Positions 25,301-34,826 of a stretch of DNA of 44,821 nucleotides are shown here, one piece after another. The notes under the pieces are model-generated. The model did no database searches. It was not told the origin of the DNA and saw only the letters and a program-made list of their open reading frames with translations. The number at the start of each line of letters is the position of its first letter. Position 1 is the stretch's first letter. Made by a program: the position numbers and the translations under genes. Origin of the DNA: a virus; the IMG/VR virus record IMGVR_UViG_3300027741_002763, positions 1 to 44,821 of that record; one strand, 5' to 3'.

Positions 25301-26848
25301 TGTTGTTGAGAATCCTTCAGGTCTAATAGCATTTTGTCCGAATGGATAAACCATCAATTCTGCATTTGAAGCTTGTATTTTAGCAACGTTAACACCGTTG
25401 AAGTCTTTATCGAGAATAATATCAGCTACTGCCAATAAACTACCATTTGAATAAATTATGCTTCGTACATCGGAAATCTTTTGACCTGGTAGCATTTGAA
25501 TATTGAATACGTAGATTTCATATACAGCATCAACACCTGGAGTGCCTGATGCATAACCAACACCACGAATATAAGCAGTACCGATTTTTGTAGTGGCGGA
25601 ATATGAAGTATTTAGAAATGTTTTTCCTGAAATAGCTGTTTTTGCCACACTATGTAGATCGACTTGGGTCGCATTTTTGTTGTTAAAATCCCCACAAAAT
25701 TCATTTACATTTAGATAATAACCAAATGTGGCTGTTACAATCTGATTGTTAACAGTTGCATAGTCAAGACCTTTTCTCAGATCAGCGGTATTATTATTGA
25801 TAAACTCAACTCTGTATCCCTTTACATAACCAATACCTGGTGATGCAACAATACTATTATATGTGGTATTTGCAGCACCATTTGAAATTTTCTTGGTTGT
25901 GCTCAGTAGAAACGGATTGACAATGTAATCGCCGTTTGTTTCATACGTTCTGCGGGCTGTATCTTTAGACAAGGCCGCATATTGCGGATCATTCTTAATT
26001 GAAACCGGCAGACCATTCTTGAAGTCACAAAGTGAAAAGAATGAAGTGGTATTTGATACGGTATTAGATGCTCTTGTAACCAGAGTAGGAACAAGTTTCA
26101 AACGATGTGCACCAGGAGCATCATAATTTGGAGAACCGGCAGCATTATCAAGAAGTGATGTATCAATCTCAGGAGTAACAATTTCTTCTACTGCATCGAA
26201 CCCAACGGAAATATTATCGGGGACATTATTGTATTTTGATACAACCAAAGTTTGAGGCTGAACTCTAATAAAGAAACCTTTCTTGAAGATTACACCTTCA
26301 GTTGTGGTAAATCCATATCCTTGACCTGTTGAATTGGAAACTGTAGCAACAACAACATTTCCAATATTCACATTTGAAGAAGTTTGAATTTGAATTACTT
26401 CACTATTTGCAAATACACTTTGCTGAGAACCATTTGCAAATGTACTAGAATTCAAATACTTTAAATAAAGAGTGTTTAAATCTGGATCAGAAGATTCATA
26501 ACCACCTAATGCATTTACAACTTTTGCTTGTAACCCGTTATTATTAATAGCAATTTTACCAACAAAATCATTTATATTTGAAATAGCAGAATTATTAGCA
26601 TAATTATCTTTAATCTTTACATAGTTGTAAGCATTATCAAACGTAAATCCACAACCCTCAACAACAGAACCTTCTTTAAAAATATGACGGCCAAATTTAT
26701 CAATCTGATCTTGCAAAATAGTTTGCATCTGATTGAGTTCTCGTGCTTGAACGGCAGCCGCTGGGCGATATAATACACGATAAAAATTCTTCGTTACATC
26801 ATAATCATCGAAGTAAGGCTTACGTGAAAGGTCTGTATCTAGTGCCAT
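22355..26848 (-). CDS. Giant DUF4815-type baseplate/virion protein with acidic low-complexity tail
   Basis: This 1497-residue protein has the N-terminus NFYRVLYRPAAAVQARELNQ followed by a GRHIFKEGSVVEG segment (residues about 21-65), the signature of DUF4815 proteins from T4-like marine phages. It contains several beta-domain blocks, for example VDLRDSIDFRPYAVN, and a helical TMADINKLSKRIERLEYYTS (about 970). The final roughly 60 residues are Gly/Ser/Asp-rich and probably disordered (positions 22355-22540). The domain that commonly follows in related proteins is encoded separately at 19811-22306. It is probably part of the baseplate or a tail-fibre attachment complex. AGAGGAT precedes the ATG. 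Confidence 0.85.
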   Translation of the reverse strand: MALDTDLSRKPYFDDYDVTKNFYRVLYRPAAAVQARELNQMQTILQDQIDKFGRHIFKEGSVVEGCGFTFDNAYNYVKIKDNYANNSAISNINDFVGKIAINNNGLQAKVVNALGGYESSDPDLNTLYLKYLNSSTFANGSQQSVFANSEVIQIQTSSNVNIGNVVVATVSNSTGQGYGFTTTEGVIFKKGFFIRVQPQTLVVSKYNNVPDNISVGFDAVEEIVTPEIDTSLLDNAAGSPNYDAPGAHRLKLVPTLVTRASNTVSNTTSFFSLCDFKNGLPVSIKNDPQYAALSKDTARRTYETNGDYIVNPFLLSTTKKISNGAANTTYNSIVASPGIGYVKGYRVEFINNNTADLRKGLDYATVNNQIVTATFGYYLNVNEFCGDFNNKNATQVDLHSVAKTAISGKTFLNTSYSATTKIGTAYIRGVGYASGTPGVDAVYEIYVFNIQMLPGQKISDVRSIIYSNGSLLAVADIILDKDFNGVNVAKIQASNAELMVYPFGQNAIRPEGFSTTAQYVYRNRVNSSFVAVSGSLALTIPAVVGTGTESFNYGTGTLSQSAETSFIIIPSANGYSTTKAGTVSVNTSSTNVVGSSTLFVSQYQVGDYFYCNTATKRIVAVTSDISMTVDSVFAFTSSGLTHQKTWPAGVPINFASLSRTINITSGTTANVALGESSNADFTASVYFNTLRSSTVPIAKQIKKSTYIKIQANTNAGGVTGPWCLGIPDVRRLNAVYIDETGGTYANTNLNITGSFGLNNGQQDSYYGLAYISSGRPIAPNATLLVSVDNFVASPSQGVGFFTAASYPIDDANTSNTSAIQTYQIPQYTSTIGTAVDLRDSIDFRPYAVNTAVANATIVSATVNPSNTLTLQTYGSGGAYLVSPDTNYQSVVQYYLPRKDRIALTTAGEILVTEGESLLALVPPNEIPGTMTIGFATVTPYPSLTPTEAKTYNRYDYSIQTSLLQTKRYTMADINKLSKRIERLEYYTSLTLLEQSTNSLLVRSDATGQNRFKNGILVDPFRDHSIGNTNDKSYNISIDRNTTEARPVFNQMTADLQFDSVSSTAVKTGDLILLPYTANNLNQSQKFASKYRNCIEGNIYNYRGTLILNPPGITAPDLLQRPLINSTIDNYTNFVGGGSSSRLGTEWGNWTDAGNPSLVGQNSQTNLTASSQDSRTFATTTTSTLAQQQTRVGRTFTTQPTETTIDNGDYVTDVSIQTFVPSRDVYFTAKGMKPNTNLYVYFDSVNVSNYCLNLIPYAGSWAQTGGNYITTAGAYTYIAYDGTVYSHTNNWGGQITSDSYGNVYGIFKVPANVFKSGQLEFKLTDISNLAQGESAVTTQATYSLFCSALSVQKQKSLLTIRSAQIVTQEVSDTQTIYQNSTTTNEWKVALPVLTAQTPPGGGSQPPTGNTSIASTDTTQPPTTPIDNTVPDIGYYAPPNDYTGGTVDMGSPGNGGESDSGAAGPGPGADAAASSSDGDSSDGAGGDAGGDGGSSGGTD

Positions 26849-26857
26849 TCTATCCTC

Positions 26858-29800
26858 TTAAAACTTTATAATCAGTTTGACTTCTTCTTTAGAAGTTGTT
26901 GAACGAGTAACTGGTGTAAAACTTTCCACGTAAATCATTTTTCCTGAATCTCTAACCAAATCGGGATTTGTAATTAACAGATAATTATTACAAGTACCTG
27001 AAGCCCCTGAAGTCTGACCAATGATAGCATTTGAACCAGCTTGAAAATTATTTACGTCTGAAACATCGCTCAAAATTAAAACAGGATAAACAGAAGAAAT
27101 AGTTGCTGTAGATCCTAATCCATTATTTATAGTGTGGGTTGGACCGAAAGATAAACTTTGACTTACAGCGGTCAATTTTATATAAGTAGAGTTTGCAAAA
27201 ATACAAATACCATTAGCACCTGTTGTAGTATCGGTTACAGTCTGCCCAATTGCAACTGTTCCACTCATAGAGGAAACCAATAGATCTTTTTCATCGCTAT
27301 TTGAAATAATTCTACCGCTTGCAAGTGAAATCTCTTGTTGAACATATTCATTATTGGAAAATGCTCCGGTATTAGCCGTGAGAGTAATTCTTCCGGTTTG
27401 ATTAAAATGAATACCAAAACTAGAAGATACATCGGTTGTACCGTTAGCAGTATAGATACTGGAAACAGTAGCATAAGCATTTACAACACTATCATACATA
27501 ATATCTCCGGCGACAAACTGACCGACAACATTACTCATGAAATATACACTATTGTTTACTATTGAGGTTACTATGCCGATCGACCCTGAATTGGACTCAG
27601 TAATAATTTCTGCAGAATTACCTACAGGAAAATAAATTGTATTGGCCGCATTTACATTTGCTGTTGAATTAGAATAATATCCATAGATTGTATTTGAGAT
27701 ATTAAATGTTCCCTTAACACTTTTTAGTTGAAGGAACGAAGAGTTACCATAAACAACAACGCCAGCAGCATTGGTTGATGATTGTAGAACAACTTCGCCT
27801 GCTGTCCATCCACCACCTGTAGAAGAATAACTTGAAGTATTAAGAGTAAAGTTTGTCCTATCAAAATTTGTAAGAGTTACTTTAATGTCTTTAAATTGTG
27901 GATCTTGAAGAATACCAACTTTTCTATAAGAACCATAACCTAGTATTTTATAACTTTCATTTGTTATGGTATCAAATACAGCATCAACACCAACATATCT
28001 ACCACCAAGTTCAGTTACGGCATCATATCCATGACCATATACAGGAGATATAATTGCTCTGGCTTGCGCACCAATACCATAATTTGTATTTGCATAAATT
28101 GAAACATTTGCTTGTGTAAACCCCGTACCTGGATTTACTATATTAATACCAACAATATTATAACTTGAATTAGCCGATGTATTGACAACAGCAATTGCAA
28201 CAACGTTGGAGCCGTCACCTGTCACTTTTACAGTAGGTCCAATCTGATATTCTGTTTGATCATTTGGTAATGATATTTTAGCAATCAAAGTTGCATTACC
28301 ACTTGAAGTACCGTTTGCTGTAGTTCTAAATGTTACAGGATAACCAAGTTTAAATTCACCGTAAGGATTACTAATGGTAATATTAGGATTACTTTGAACC
28401 GACATAATTTGGGATTTTTGTAAAGAAGATTCACCACTTACATAAAACTGATTCCCGCCACTATTAGCTTGCCATGTTCCGGCCACACTCGATAAGATAA
28501 CAGTTGAAGAATTGGAAAAAGCTACAACAGCATTTGCGCCTTGGTTTACCAAACTGACATCTGTCATATCAACTTTCTCACCTACAGAGAAGTAAATTCC
28601 AGATAATGATGAATTTGTAATTGCTATCTGAACAGATGTTAGATTGGTATTCGATATATATCCGTTTGATCCAGAAATCACAATTGATGTAGGTTCGGCG
28701 ACAACCGGCATTTTATAATGAGAGTTTGCAGAAGCTGAGAAAGAATTATTAAAAGGCTGGCTGACGATAAGAGCAGTCGTGTTTACAGTGTTAACAACTC
28801 TACGGATATTACTAGTAGTGTTTGCACCGATACGAATGTATTCATTATTAGAATAACCATTGGCTGAGTCGTTAAGTTGTGTTCCAGAACCAAAGATGAT
28901 CTGATTATCACAGTACATAACAGCCGAAGCTGTTTGTCCTCGAAAGCTGTGACCTGTTTGGTTCGCACCTTTTGTTAGAGCAATACGTGAACCGACAGCA
29001 GTTGCTTTCAAAGCAATAACTGTGGAATTAGCAAAGTCAACATAATAAGTTGTACCAGATGTAAGCCCACCAATAGCAGTATTACCAGTTGCTACTGTAT
29101 AAGTTATCAGATCGTTGGCGGTATAAAAAGCTGTCGCAGAAGTTACGTTTGCGACCAAATAAGTTACGTTCGTATTACCAGCAGCTGTTCCGCCGGTTGC
29201 GTTAGTGATAGCTATATTTGATACTGGAATAGTTCCAGATAAAGCAAAACCTGCGCCAGTATTCGCGATTGTAAACGTGAGACTACCACCTGTTGAGTTT
29301 GTCGTAAAAGTGACGGTGGCGTTGGTTGTTGCCGATTTAACTGTTATGATATCGTTATTGTTATACCCAAGAGCGGTTCCTCCGGACAAAGAAATATTGT
29401 CCAAACGAGTAAGATTGATAACGTTATTTGAACCACTGCCAGTTCCAGCAGTCACTGCAGTATTAGAGTTGAATGTCTGTGCAGTAGGAGCCGATATTGT
29501 AAGCAAAGGAGCTACAAAATAAGAATTACCTGCTGTGGTAATATTGATAGCTGAAATCTTACCAGTGCTATTGGCTTGAGCATTAGCAACAGCACCGGTT
29601 CCAGTTCCATTTGCTGTAATCGTCACTGTAGCATTTGCTGTATAACCGGAACCATTTGATGTAATAAAAGCAATATTACAAGCCCCGACATTACCCACAG
29701 ATACAGTACCAGTTTTTAAAGTTCCGGAATATGCTGTATCGACGATAGGTAGACCATTCTGAAAAATTGTATTTGCTACGTATCTTGTTATTTGTATAAC

Positions 29801-30772
29801 AGAGGTATTCACCGCCAATACTTTACCAGAAGCACCAGTATCGGACTGTGTTACAGTTCCACCAGTATTAAAATAACCTTGAGTATACAGATAGTTTATA
29901 ATATCATAAGGTTGTTCTACATAATAGCCGGTAGTAACAGTTCCTGATATATTAGCAAGATCTAGTCTTGTATAAGTGTCGAACGGTTCATTAACAACAA
30001 TTTGTTTGGAAGTTCCGTTTGATCCAGCAATCTCTCGAATCTGACCAGCACCAAATCCTGATTTCAGATAGATGGAAGAGTTTACATAATAGTCATCTGT
30101 ATTTGATGCTGTTAATGGAAGCTGAACGACATATTTGTTAACCATCCCACCAATGTAACCTGTTTCATAAACAAAATAACTATTTCCACCATCGATGATT
30201 TTAATGACATCGATGGAACCTGGAGTCGTGTTACCTTGAACAGCAGCATTAGTACTAACAGGGATATAATTTGCTGTAGTAAACTTAGTATTGGAAGCGG
30301 AGTCAATAGTATACATATACCTCCAAACGTAACCGTCTCCAGTTTTAAACGTACCAGAAGTAGAAGTTAGCGTTGGTTTGACGTAAGAAACCACACCGCC
30401 GTTATTATCAATACACTTATATACTTCATATTTGTCTGTGACAACATAAAATTGTTTGTTATAAAGATCACCATCGTCCTGGTCATATATACTATATACA
30501 GTATTACCTGTCCAGTTATATCTGGGTATTAAATTATTAACATCCGAGTATGTTAAAAGCTTACCATAAAGCATATCTTTATATAAGTATTGTTGAACTT
30601 GAGCAACGGAATTATTTGTGCTCAATATAGCTGTATCGTCATCACCTCCGGAACTATTAGCCCACGATTGAGGTTTGGAAGCAAACATATAATAGCCATT
30701 TCTTTTATTACGAATATCAGTAATAAAACCGTTTGCCTGATTTACATAATGATTAATTGTAAGTGTTGCCAT
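26858..30772 (-). CDS. Giant baseplate wedge/fibre structural protein
   Basis: This 1304-residue protein has a conserved N-terminal domain (1-180: YYMFASKPQSWAN, DDGDLYNKQFYVVTDKYEVY and GDGYVWRYMYTI), which I recognise from large structural proteins encoded after gp6 in marine T4-like phages. Most of the remainder consists of Gly/Asn/Thr-rich beta repeats of the type GSGYTANATVTI..GTGTGA.A..NSTGKISAI (from about residue 370), and a conserved VYGHGYDAVTELGGRYVGVD block at about 920-940 that is probably a folded core. By position it takes the place of T4 gp8/gp10, but I do not claim homology. A perfect late box lies 26 bases upstream. Confidence 0.8.
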   Translation of the reverse strand: MATLTINHYVNQANGFITDIRNKRNGYYMFASKPQSWANSSGGDDDTAILSTNNSVAQVQQYLYKDMLYGKLLTYSDVNNLIPRYNWTGNTVYSIYDQDDGDLYNKQFYVVTDKYEVYKCIDNNGGVVSYVKPTLTSTSGTFKTGDGYVWRYMYTIDSASNTKFTTANYIPVSTNAAVQGNTTPGSIDVIKIIDGGNSYFVYETGYIGGMVNKYVVQLPLTASNTDDYYVNSSIYLKSGFGAGQIREIAGSNGTSKQIVVNEPFDTYTRLDLANISGTVTTGYYVEQPYDIINYLYTQGYFNTGGTVTQSDTGASGKVLAVNTSVIQITRYVANTIFQNGLPIVDTAYSGTLKTGTVSVGNVGACNIAFITSNGSGYTANATVTITANGTGTGAVANAQANSTGKISAINITTAGNSYFVAPLLTISAPTAQTFNSNTAVTAGTGSGSNNVINLTRLDNISLSGGTALGYNNNDIITVKSATTNATVTFTTNSTGGSLTFTIANTGAGFALSGTIPVSNIAITNATGGTAAGNTNVTYLVANVTSATAFYTANDLITYTVATGNTAIGGLTSGTTYYVDFANSTVIALKATAVGSRIALTKGANQTGHSFRGQTASAVMYCDNQIIFGSGTQLNDSANGYSNNEYIRIGANTTSNIRRVVNTVNTTALIVSQPFNNSFSASANSHYKMPVVAEPTSIVISGSNGYISNTNLTSVQIAITNSSLSGIYFSVGEKVDMTDVSLVNQGANAVVAFSNSSTVILSSVAGTWQANSGGNQFYVSGESSLQKSQIMSVQSNPNITISNPYGEFKLGYPVTFRTTANGTSSGNATLIAKISLPNDQTEYQIGPTVKVTGDGSNVVAIAVVNTSANSSYNIVGINIVNPGTGFTQANVSIYANTNYGIGAQARAIISPVYGHGYDAVTELGGRYVGVDAVFDTITNESYKILGYGSYRKVGILQDPQFKDIKVTLTNFDRTNFTLNTSSYSSTGGGWTAGEVVLQSSTNAAGVVVYGNSSFLQLKSVKGTFNISNTIYGYYSNSTANVNAANTIYFPVGNSAEIITESNSGSIGIVTSIVNNSVYFMSNVVGQFVAGDIMYDSVVNAYATVSSIYTANGTTDVSSSFGIHFNQTGRITLTANTGAFSNNEYVQQEISLASGRIISNSDEKDLLVSSMSGTVAIGQTVTDTTTGANGICIFANSTYIKLTAVSQSLSFGPTHTINNGLGSTATISSVYPVLILSDVSDVNNFQAGSNAIIGQTSGASGTCNNYLLITNPDLVRDSGKMIYVESFTPVTRSTTSKEEVKLIIKF

Positions 30773-30797
30773 CAGTTCGCCCAGATACCTTTTTTAT

Positions 30798-30805
30798 TAT
30801 TTATA
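30798..30805 (-). promoter_or_regulatory. T4-type late promoter box
   Basis: Minus-strand TATAAATA, exact, in the 39-base gap between the gp7-like gene and the 1304-residue gene (ATG at 30772). Confidence 0.8.
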
Positions 30806-30811
30806 TAATTT

Positions 30812-32587
30812 TTACGATTGTGTCAGAGAGAAAAACTCCGGTTCTGATTCCTCGGTCGTAAGTTCATTTTTTAATCTAAAGCGACCGAATAAGGCAATCC
30901 CGGATGGATGAATTAAATCTTCCACAATTCCTTTATATACATTTAACATTCTATTGACCAAAATTTCATATGAAAAGTTTTGATAATAATAACTATCTTG
31001 AATTTTCATAATATCACTAACAAAGCCTTTATTGCTTTTCCAATAACCAGTGCCCTTGCCATCCGTATCGACTACAGCAGCACCCGTGACAACAACACCC
31101 TTATTTATTGGTGTTGTCAAGAAAACAGTATCACCAGGAGAGAATCCAAACCCTGAATCAATAAGTTCAACAGCTGTAGCAACACCTTGTGCATTAGCCA
31201 CGGCAGAAGTTACAACAGCATTGTGTCCTTTAAACCCGCCAAATCCATCTGGAAATCCTTGACCTAAAACATTGGGTTCAATGATGTCTATATATGGGTT
31301 AGAAGAATAACCAACACCAGGATTAATTTGTGAAAGAAATGCAATTGTTCCAGCCTCAATTGTAACAAAAGATAAAGTATCTGATATTCTAGAATTTAAA
31401 TTTGCCACAGGATTCTTAGGAAAATTCCAATTAACGCTTAAATTTGCATTTAAATAATTTGTTATGTAATCAGTATTAATATAAAGAATTTCTTTATTAA
31501 CTAGACCGCCGATCTTAAATGTAGCATTAGCTCCACCGCCACCGATTACACTAAGAACAGTACCTGAAACACCATTTCCATTTGTTACACTATCACCCAC
31601 ATAAAAATTTAAATTATTGCTAAAATTAATCATTTGAACAAATGAACTATTTGAAAATGTAATAGTTCCGTTTGCAGTTGTATTGGAACTAGTTAATGTA
31701 TCGCCTACAGAAAAAGCCCCAATGGTGCCTGAAACTACTAGATCCAAAGAGGTTGCAACTGTTATTACAGCGTTTAAACTGTAACCGCTACCGCCGTTAA
31801 CAAGATTAAACTGAACTTTACCATTCTCATCTCTAATACCAGCAATTCTAGCTTTACCGGTAACGCCCGATCCTGAAATATCAACGATATCGCCTTTTTT
31901 AAATCCCAAACCACCATTTTCAATTGCTACCGCAGTCAATGATCCAAGAATAACAGGGGCGTTACTTAAAGTTATTTCTGGAACTGATTCTGAAAGAATT
32001 CTTTCACCATATTTGAATCTACCTTCTATTGACGATAGATAAAGAATATGCATAAAACGATTATTAACAATTTTCTGATTTACAGATTCAACAACAGCTT
32101 TTGCATTACGACTGCTATTATAAATTCGTTTACCAATTAATTTTTCTAAATACAAACTATCGGAAACTTCTATGTATCTAGGAACAGTCCAATCGCCATC
32201 AGAAGGTTTTAAAATAAATTCACCGGGAATATACAATTCAATTGATTCGTTAAAAACCATTCTGAATAATAATTCGTATGCACGCGGAGTTCCTTTCGAT
32301 CTATAAAGATCAAGTATATGTTTAACCAATAATTTTTTATCGGCTAAAACTGTTTCTGGTATTGAGTTTAAATATGTGTTTCTGAAATACTGAATAAAGT
32401 TTGCTTCAGTTGTGTCAATATCACCATAATCAAGTAATGATCTAGAATGATATAATACTTGATCTGTGGATTCAAGCCACTCATAATATGCTTTTACAAA
32501 AGCAATAAAATTTGGGCCCTCATCTTTATAAAATAAAGGGAATTGCTGAGGTACAAAAGATGATACAAATTTTTCTATTCTAGACAT
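30812..32587 (-). CDS. Baseplate wedge protein, gp7/gpI-like
   Basis: This protein of about 591 residues begins SRIEKFVSSFVPQQFPLFYK, then has FVKAYYEWLE and LYRSKGTPRAYELLFRMVFN (about 113-132). This helical N-terminal domain recalls the tail protein I family and the wedge protein that binds gp6. From about residue 235 there are repeated beta segments with a GxGF/GxGY pattern, such as ENGGLGFKKGDIVDISG and LVNGGSGYSLNAVITV, also seen in the gene at 26858. T4 gene order 6-7 supports a gp7-equivalent role. The ATG at 32587 overlaps the gp6 stop (TGATG); a TTG three bases upstream is less likely. Confidence 0.65.
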   Translation of the reverse strand: MSRIEKFVSSFVPQQFPLFYKDEGPNFIAFVKAYYEWLESTDQVLYHSRSLLDYGDIDTTEANFIQYFRNTYLNSIPETVLADKKLLVKHILDLYRSKGTPRAYELLFRMVFNESIELYIPGEFILKPSDGDWTVPRYIEVSDSLYLEKLIGKRIYNSSRNAKAVVESVNQKIVNNRFMHILYLSSIEGRFKYGERILSESVPEITLSNAPVILGSLTAVAIENGGLGFKKGDIVDISGSGVTGKARIAGIRDENGKVQFNLVNGGSGYSLNAVITVATSLDLVVSGTIGAFSVGDTLTSSNTTANGTITFSNSSFVQMINFSNNLNFYVGDSVTNGNGVSGTVLSVIGGGGANATFKIGGLVNKEILYINTDYITNYLNANLSVNWNFPKNPVANLNSRISDTLSFVTIEAGTIAFLSQINPGVGYSSNPYIDIIEPNVLGQGFPDGFGGFKGHNAVVTSAVANAQGVATAVELIDSGFGFSPGDTVFLTTPINKGVVVTGAAVVDTDGKGTGYWKSNKGFVSDIMKIQDSYYYQNFSYEILVNRMLNVYKGIVEDLIHPSGIALFGRFRLKNELTTEESEPEFFSLTQS

Positions 32588-34398
32588 CAAATTGGATTTA
32601 CCTGGATCGAAAGATTTTGTAAATCAACTTGTATTAAATCGTTTCCTTTGGTTATAATATCTAGATTGTTAGGTGTAGCAAAAAACTGTATTGATGATGA
32701 ATCAACAAAACCATTTACGGTAATTTTGTTTAAAGCAATTTTTCCTGTTGCATAATCTATCTGCCCTGCAACGCTATAGGTTTCTGTTTTGGATATGTTT
32801 TTTAAATATACATTTTTTGATTTGTTTACAGCATTTACTTGACCATTTGTAGATTGTACTGGGACTATAGTAATATTTAATGGGTTAAAATCGGTATATT
32901 GATAATTTTGGCCGTTACTGATAAACACAGTTGATGAAAAAGACCCTGGGGTAATTTCATTACGAAAATCAATATCAATATAGGAATCAGTATTAAGCTG
33001 AGGATTTATATTTTTTCTCAGTGAAACGTAAGTTTCGTTACTGCTAATACTTTTATCGGAATCGTTAATTGCCGCTTCCAATCTGGATAATTTAAATGTT
33101 GTATCAAAATTAATTAAGTTGTTTGAATTATAATTACTAATTGCGTTTGTTACTATATTCTTTATATCTGTTGGAGAATTAACGGTTACTTTTGGATTAT
33201 AGTAAACATAAGAAGTTATAAGCAAATAAAGATAATCGGGATCAATCATTTTTGGTACTATACCTAGAGTACATTTATCCGCCAGAAAAGTTTCTATGTC
33301 TTGTTTTTCAAAATTTGATAAAGGTGCGCCTGAATATGTTGCGGCTGCAATATAAACTCTGCCATAATTAACTGACGTATTAATCGTTTCACCGCCATAA
33401 ACATTTACTGCTTTAACATCTCTGTAATTCATCATTACAAGATTTTTAAAATCATTGGTTGTAATTGCTCTATCTTGTGTCTGATAATGTCTAGGAGCAT
33501 TAAATCTAATTGACTCAATATCTTCTGCAGTAGATCCGCTTGATGCAACTTGAGTTATACTAATTGATGATGTTATTGAACCAATACCATTAATTGGACC
33601 AAGATTATCATCAAGAATAAAATTGGTGGAACCATCGGCACCGCCCGCGGAACTGATTCTATATGTTGAATATATGACGGAACCATTGAGAGGGTAGTTA
33701 CCAAAAACTCTATCACCGAATACCAATTCATATTTGGTATCTTCTGTTGCTTGTATAAAATACACATTTGATGTTGGTGTCAGTCCGTATAGGTTTGTAG
33801 CTTGTGTATATAAAGTATTTGTTTGTCCACCATCTTGTGAAACAACGATCGTAAGACTGTCCGTATCTATATTATCGTTACTCATAATAAACCGTTGAGC
33901 TTCAACAGAAGTATCAACAACAAACGTATCTGTAATATAACTGCCGTCATATAAGTCAATTGCTGATGTAAATTTACCTGCTGATGGGTATAAAATATAA
34001 GACTGATTTGTAGTAAAAGTAAATGTATTACTACCACTTTTACCTGTAAATCTAGTACCAAATGGTATTTGGAATATTGATAAATTTGACTGAGGGAACG
34101 AAATGTTTATTGTTGCTTTAGATGATTTTGCTGATCTTGGAACATAATTCAATTCTTTTGACTTACTGATAACACTATTTCTCAATTGGGCAGAATCAAG
34201 AAATGATTCAGATACAGCCATGTTAGTATAAAAAGCATTCATGTGTGTATTATATGTCAGAATATCAAGCAATACAGACATATTTGAGCCGTCAAAATCA
34301 TAATCAGCAAATTGTGATTGATTTTTGAGATAAGACTTTAATGTGGATTTTAATGTATCAAAGTCAAGATTTACAAGACTGATTGAATTATTTGCCAT
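32587..34398 (-). CDS. gp6: Baseplate wedge subunit gp6
   Basis: This 603-residue protein is close in length to T4 gp6 (660). The N-terminal segment FDTLKSTLKSYLKNQSQFAD, with DFDGSNMSVLLDILTYNTHM and a SELNYVPRSAKSSKA-like block (to about residue 92), is the gp6/gpJ-like signature found in contractile baseplates. The middle has RAITTNDFKNLV and YRDVKAVNVYGGE (about 310-335), also typical. Gp6 forms the ring of dimers that holds the wedges of the baseplate together. It is encoded between gp25 (3 bases upstream) and the gp7-like gene (stop/start overlap), matching the conserved wedge cluster. Confidence 0.92.
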   Translation of the reverse strand: MANNSISLVNLDFDTLKSTLKSYLKNQSQFADYDFDGSNMSVLLDILTYNTHMNAFYTNMAVSESFLDSAQLRNSVISKSKELNYVPRSAKSSKATINISFPQSNLSIFQIPFGTRFTGKSGSNTFTFTTNQSYILYPSAGKFTSAIDLYDGSYITDTFVVDTSVEAQRFIMSNDNIDTDSLTIVVSQDGGQTNTLYTQATNLYGLTPTSNVYFIQATEDTKYELVFGDRVFGNYPLNGSVIYSTYRISSAGGADGSTNFILDDNLGPINGIGSITSSISITQVASSGSTAEDIESIRFNAPRHYQTQDRAITTNDFKNLVMMNYRDVKAVNVYGGETINTSVNYGRVYIAAATYSGAPLSNFEKQDIETFLADKCTLGIVPKMIDPDYLYLLITSYVYYNPKVTVNSPTDIKNIVTNAISNYNSNNLINFDTTFKLSRLEAAINDSDKSISSNETYVSLRKNINPQLNTDSYIDIDFRNEITPGSFSSTVFISNGQNYQYTDFNPLNITIVPVQSTNGQVNAVNKSKNVYLKNISKTETYSVAGQIDYATGKIALNKITVNGFVDSSSIQFFATPNNLDIITKGNDLIQVDLQNLSIQVNPI

Positions 34399-34400
34399 TC

Positions 34401-34823
34401 TTAACGTACTCGTCTAAGGATCAGATTTAAATTTTGTGGTGTAATGCTATTTATTATGGAAAAAATAAGATTTACCGCTAAACGATCTTCCTCTGGATAA
34501 TTGTAAATTTGCACCGAAAGTAAATTTACTCTTGGTTCATGAAATCGTATAGAATTTGTTATTGCATTTCTTAAATTTTCTTGAAGAATAATATCATTTG
34601 GTTCAAAAAGGGCATGATTGACATCAGAACCAAAATTAGGATTAAATCTTCTTTCACCAAGATTTGTAAGAAGTATGTTTCTCAATGCTTGTTTTATTGA
34701 CTGTTCATTCTTCAATCGAACCACATCTTTTGTGATTGGATGTGGTGTAAGATCATCAAGGAAATCTGAAAAGAGATCCGGTATTAATTTTGTTTGTGTA
34801 AAATTATCGGCTCTTGTTGACAT
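34401..34823 (-). CDS. gp25: Baseplate wedge subunit gp25 (GpW/gp25 family)
   Basis: This 140-residue protein is nearly the length of T4 gp25 (132). It contains the family core LLTNLGERRFNPNFGSDV (53-70) with LFEPND and the conserved EPR motif in RFHEPRVNLLSVQIYNY. Gp25 joins gp6 and sits at the core of the wedge next to the sheath, where it is thought to help trigger contraction; the same fold is TssE in type VI secretion. Flanked at 3 bases by gp6 and the 364-residue protein. Confidence 0.95.
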   Translation of the reverse strand: MSTRADNFTQTKLIPDLFSDFLDDLTPHPITKDVVRLKNEQSIKQALRNILLTNLGERRFNPNFGSDVNHALFEPNDIILQENLRNAITNSIRFHEPRVNLLSVQIYNYPEEDRLAVNLIFSIINSITPQNLNLILRRVR

Positions 34824-34826
34824 TTT

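Noticed and set aside
29205-29522. 105-codon rightward open frame inside the 1304-residue gene
   Set aside because: Antisense shadow of repetitive Val/Thr-rich coding sequence, with no start signal.
34448-34455. AATAAATA on the minus strand inside gp25, upstream of gp6
   Set aside because: One mismatch from the late box and within coding sequence of an AT-rich gene; chance is likely and gp6 is probably co-transcribed with gp25.
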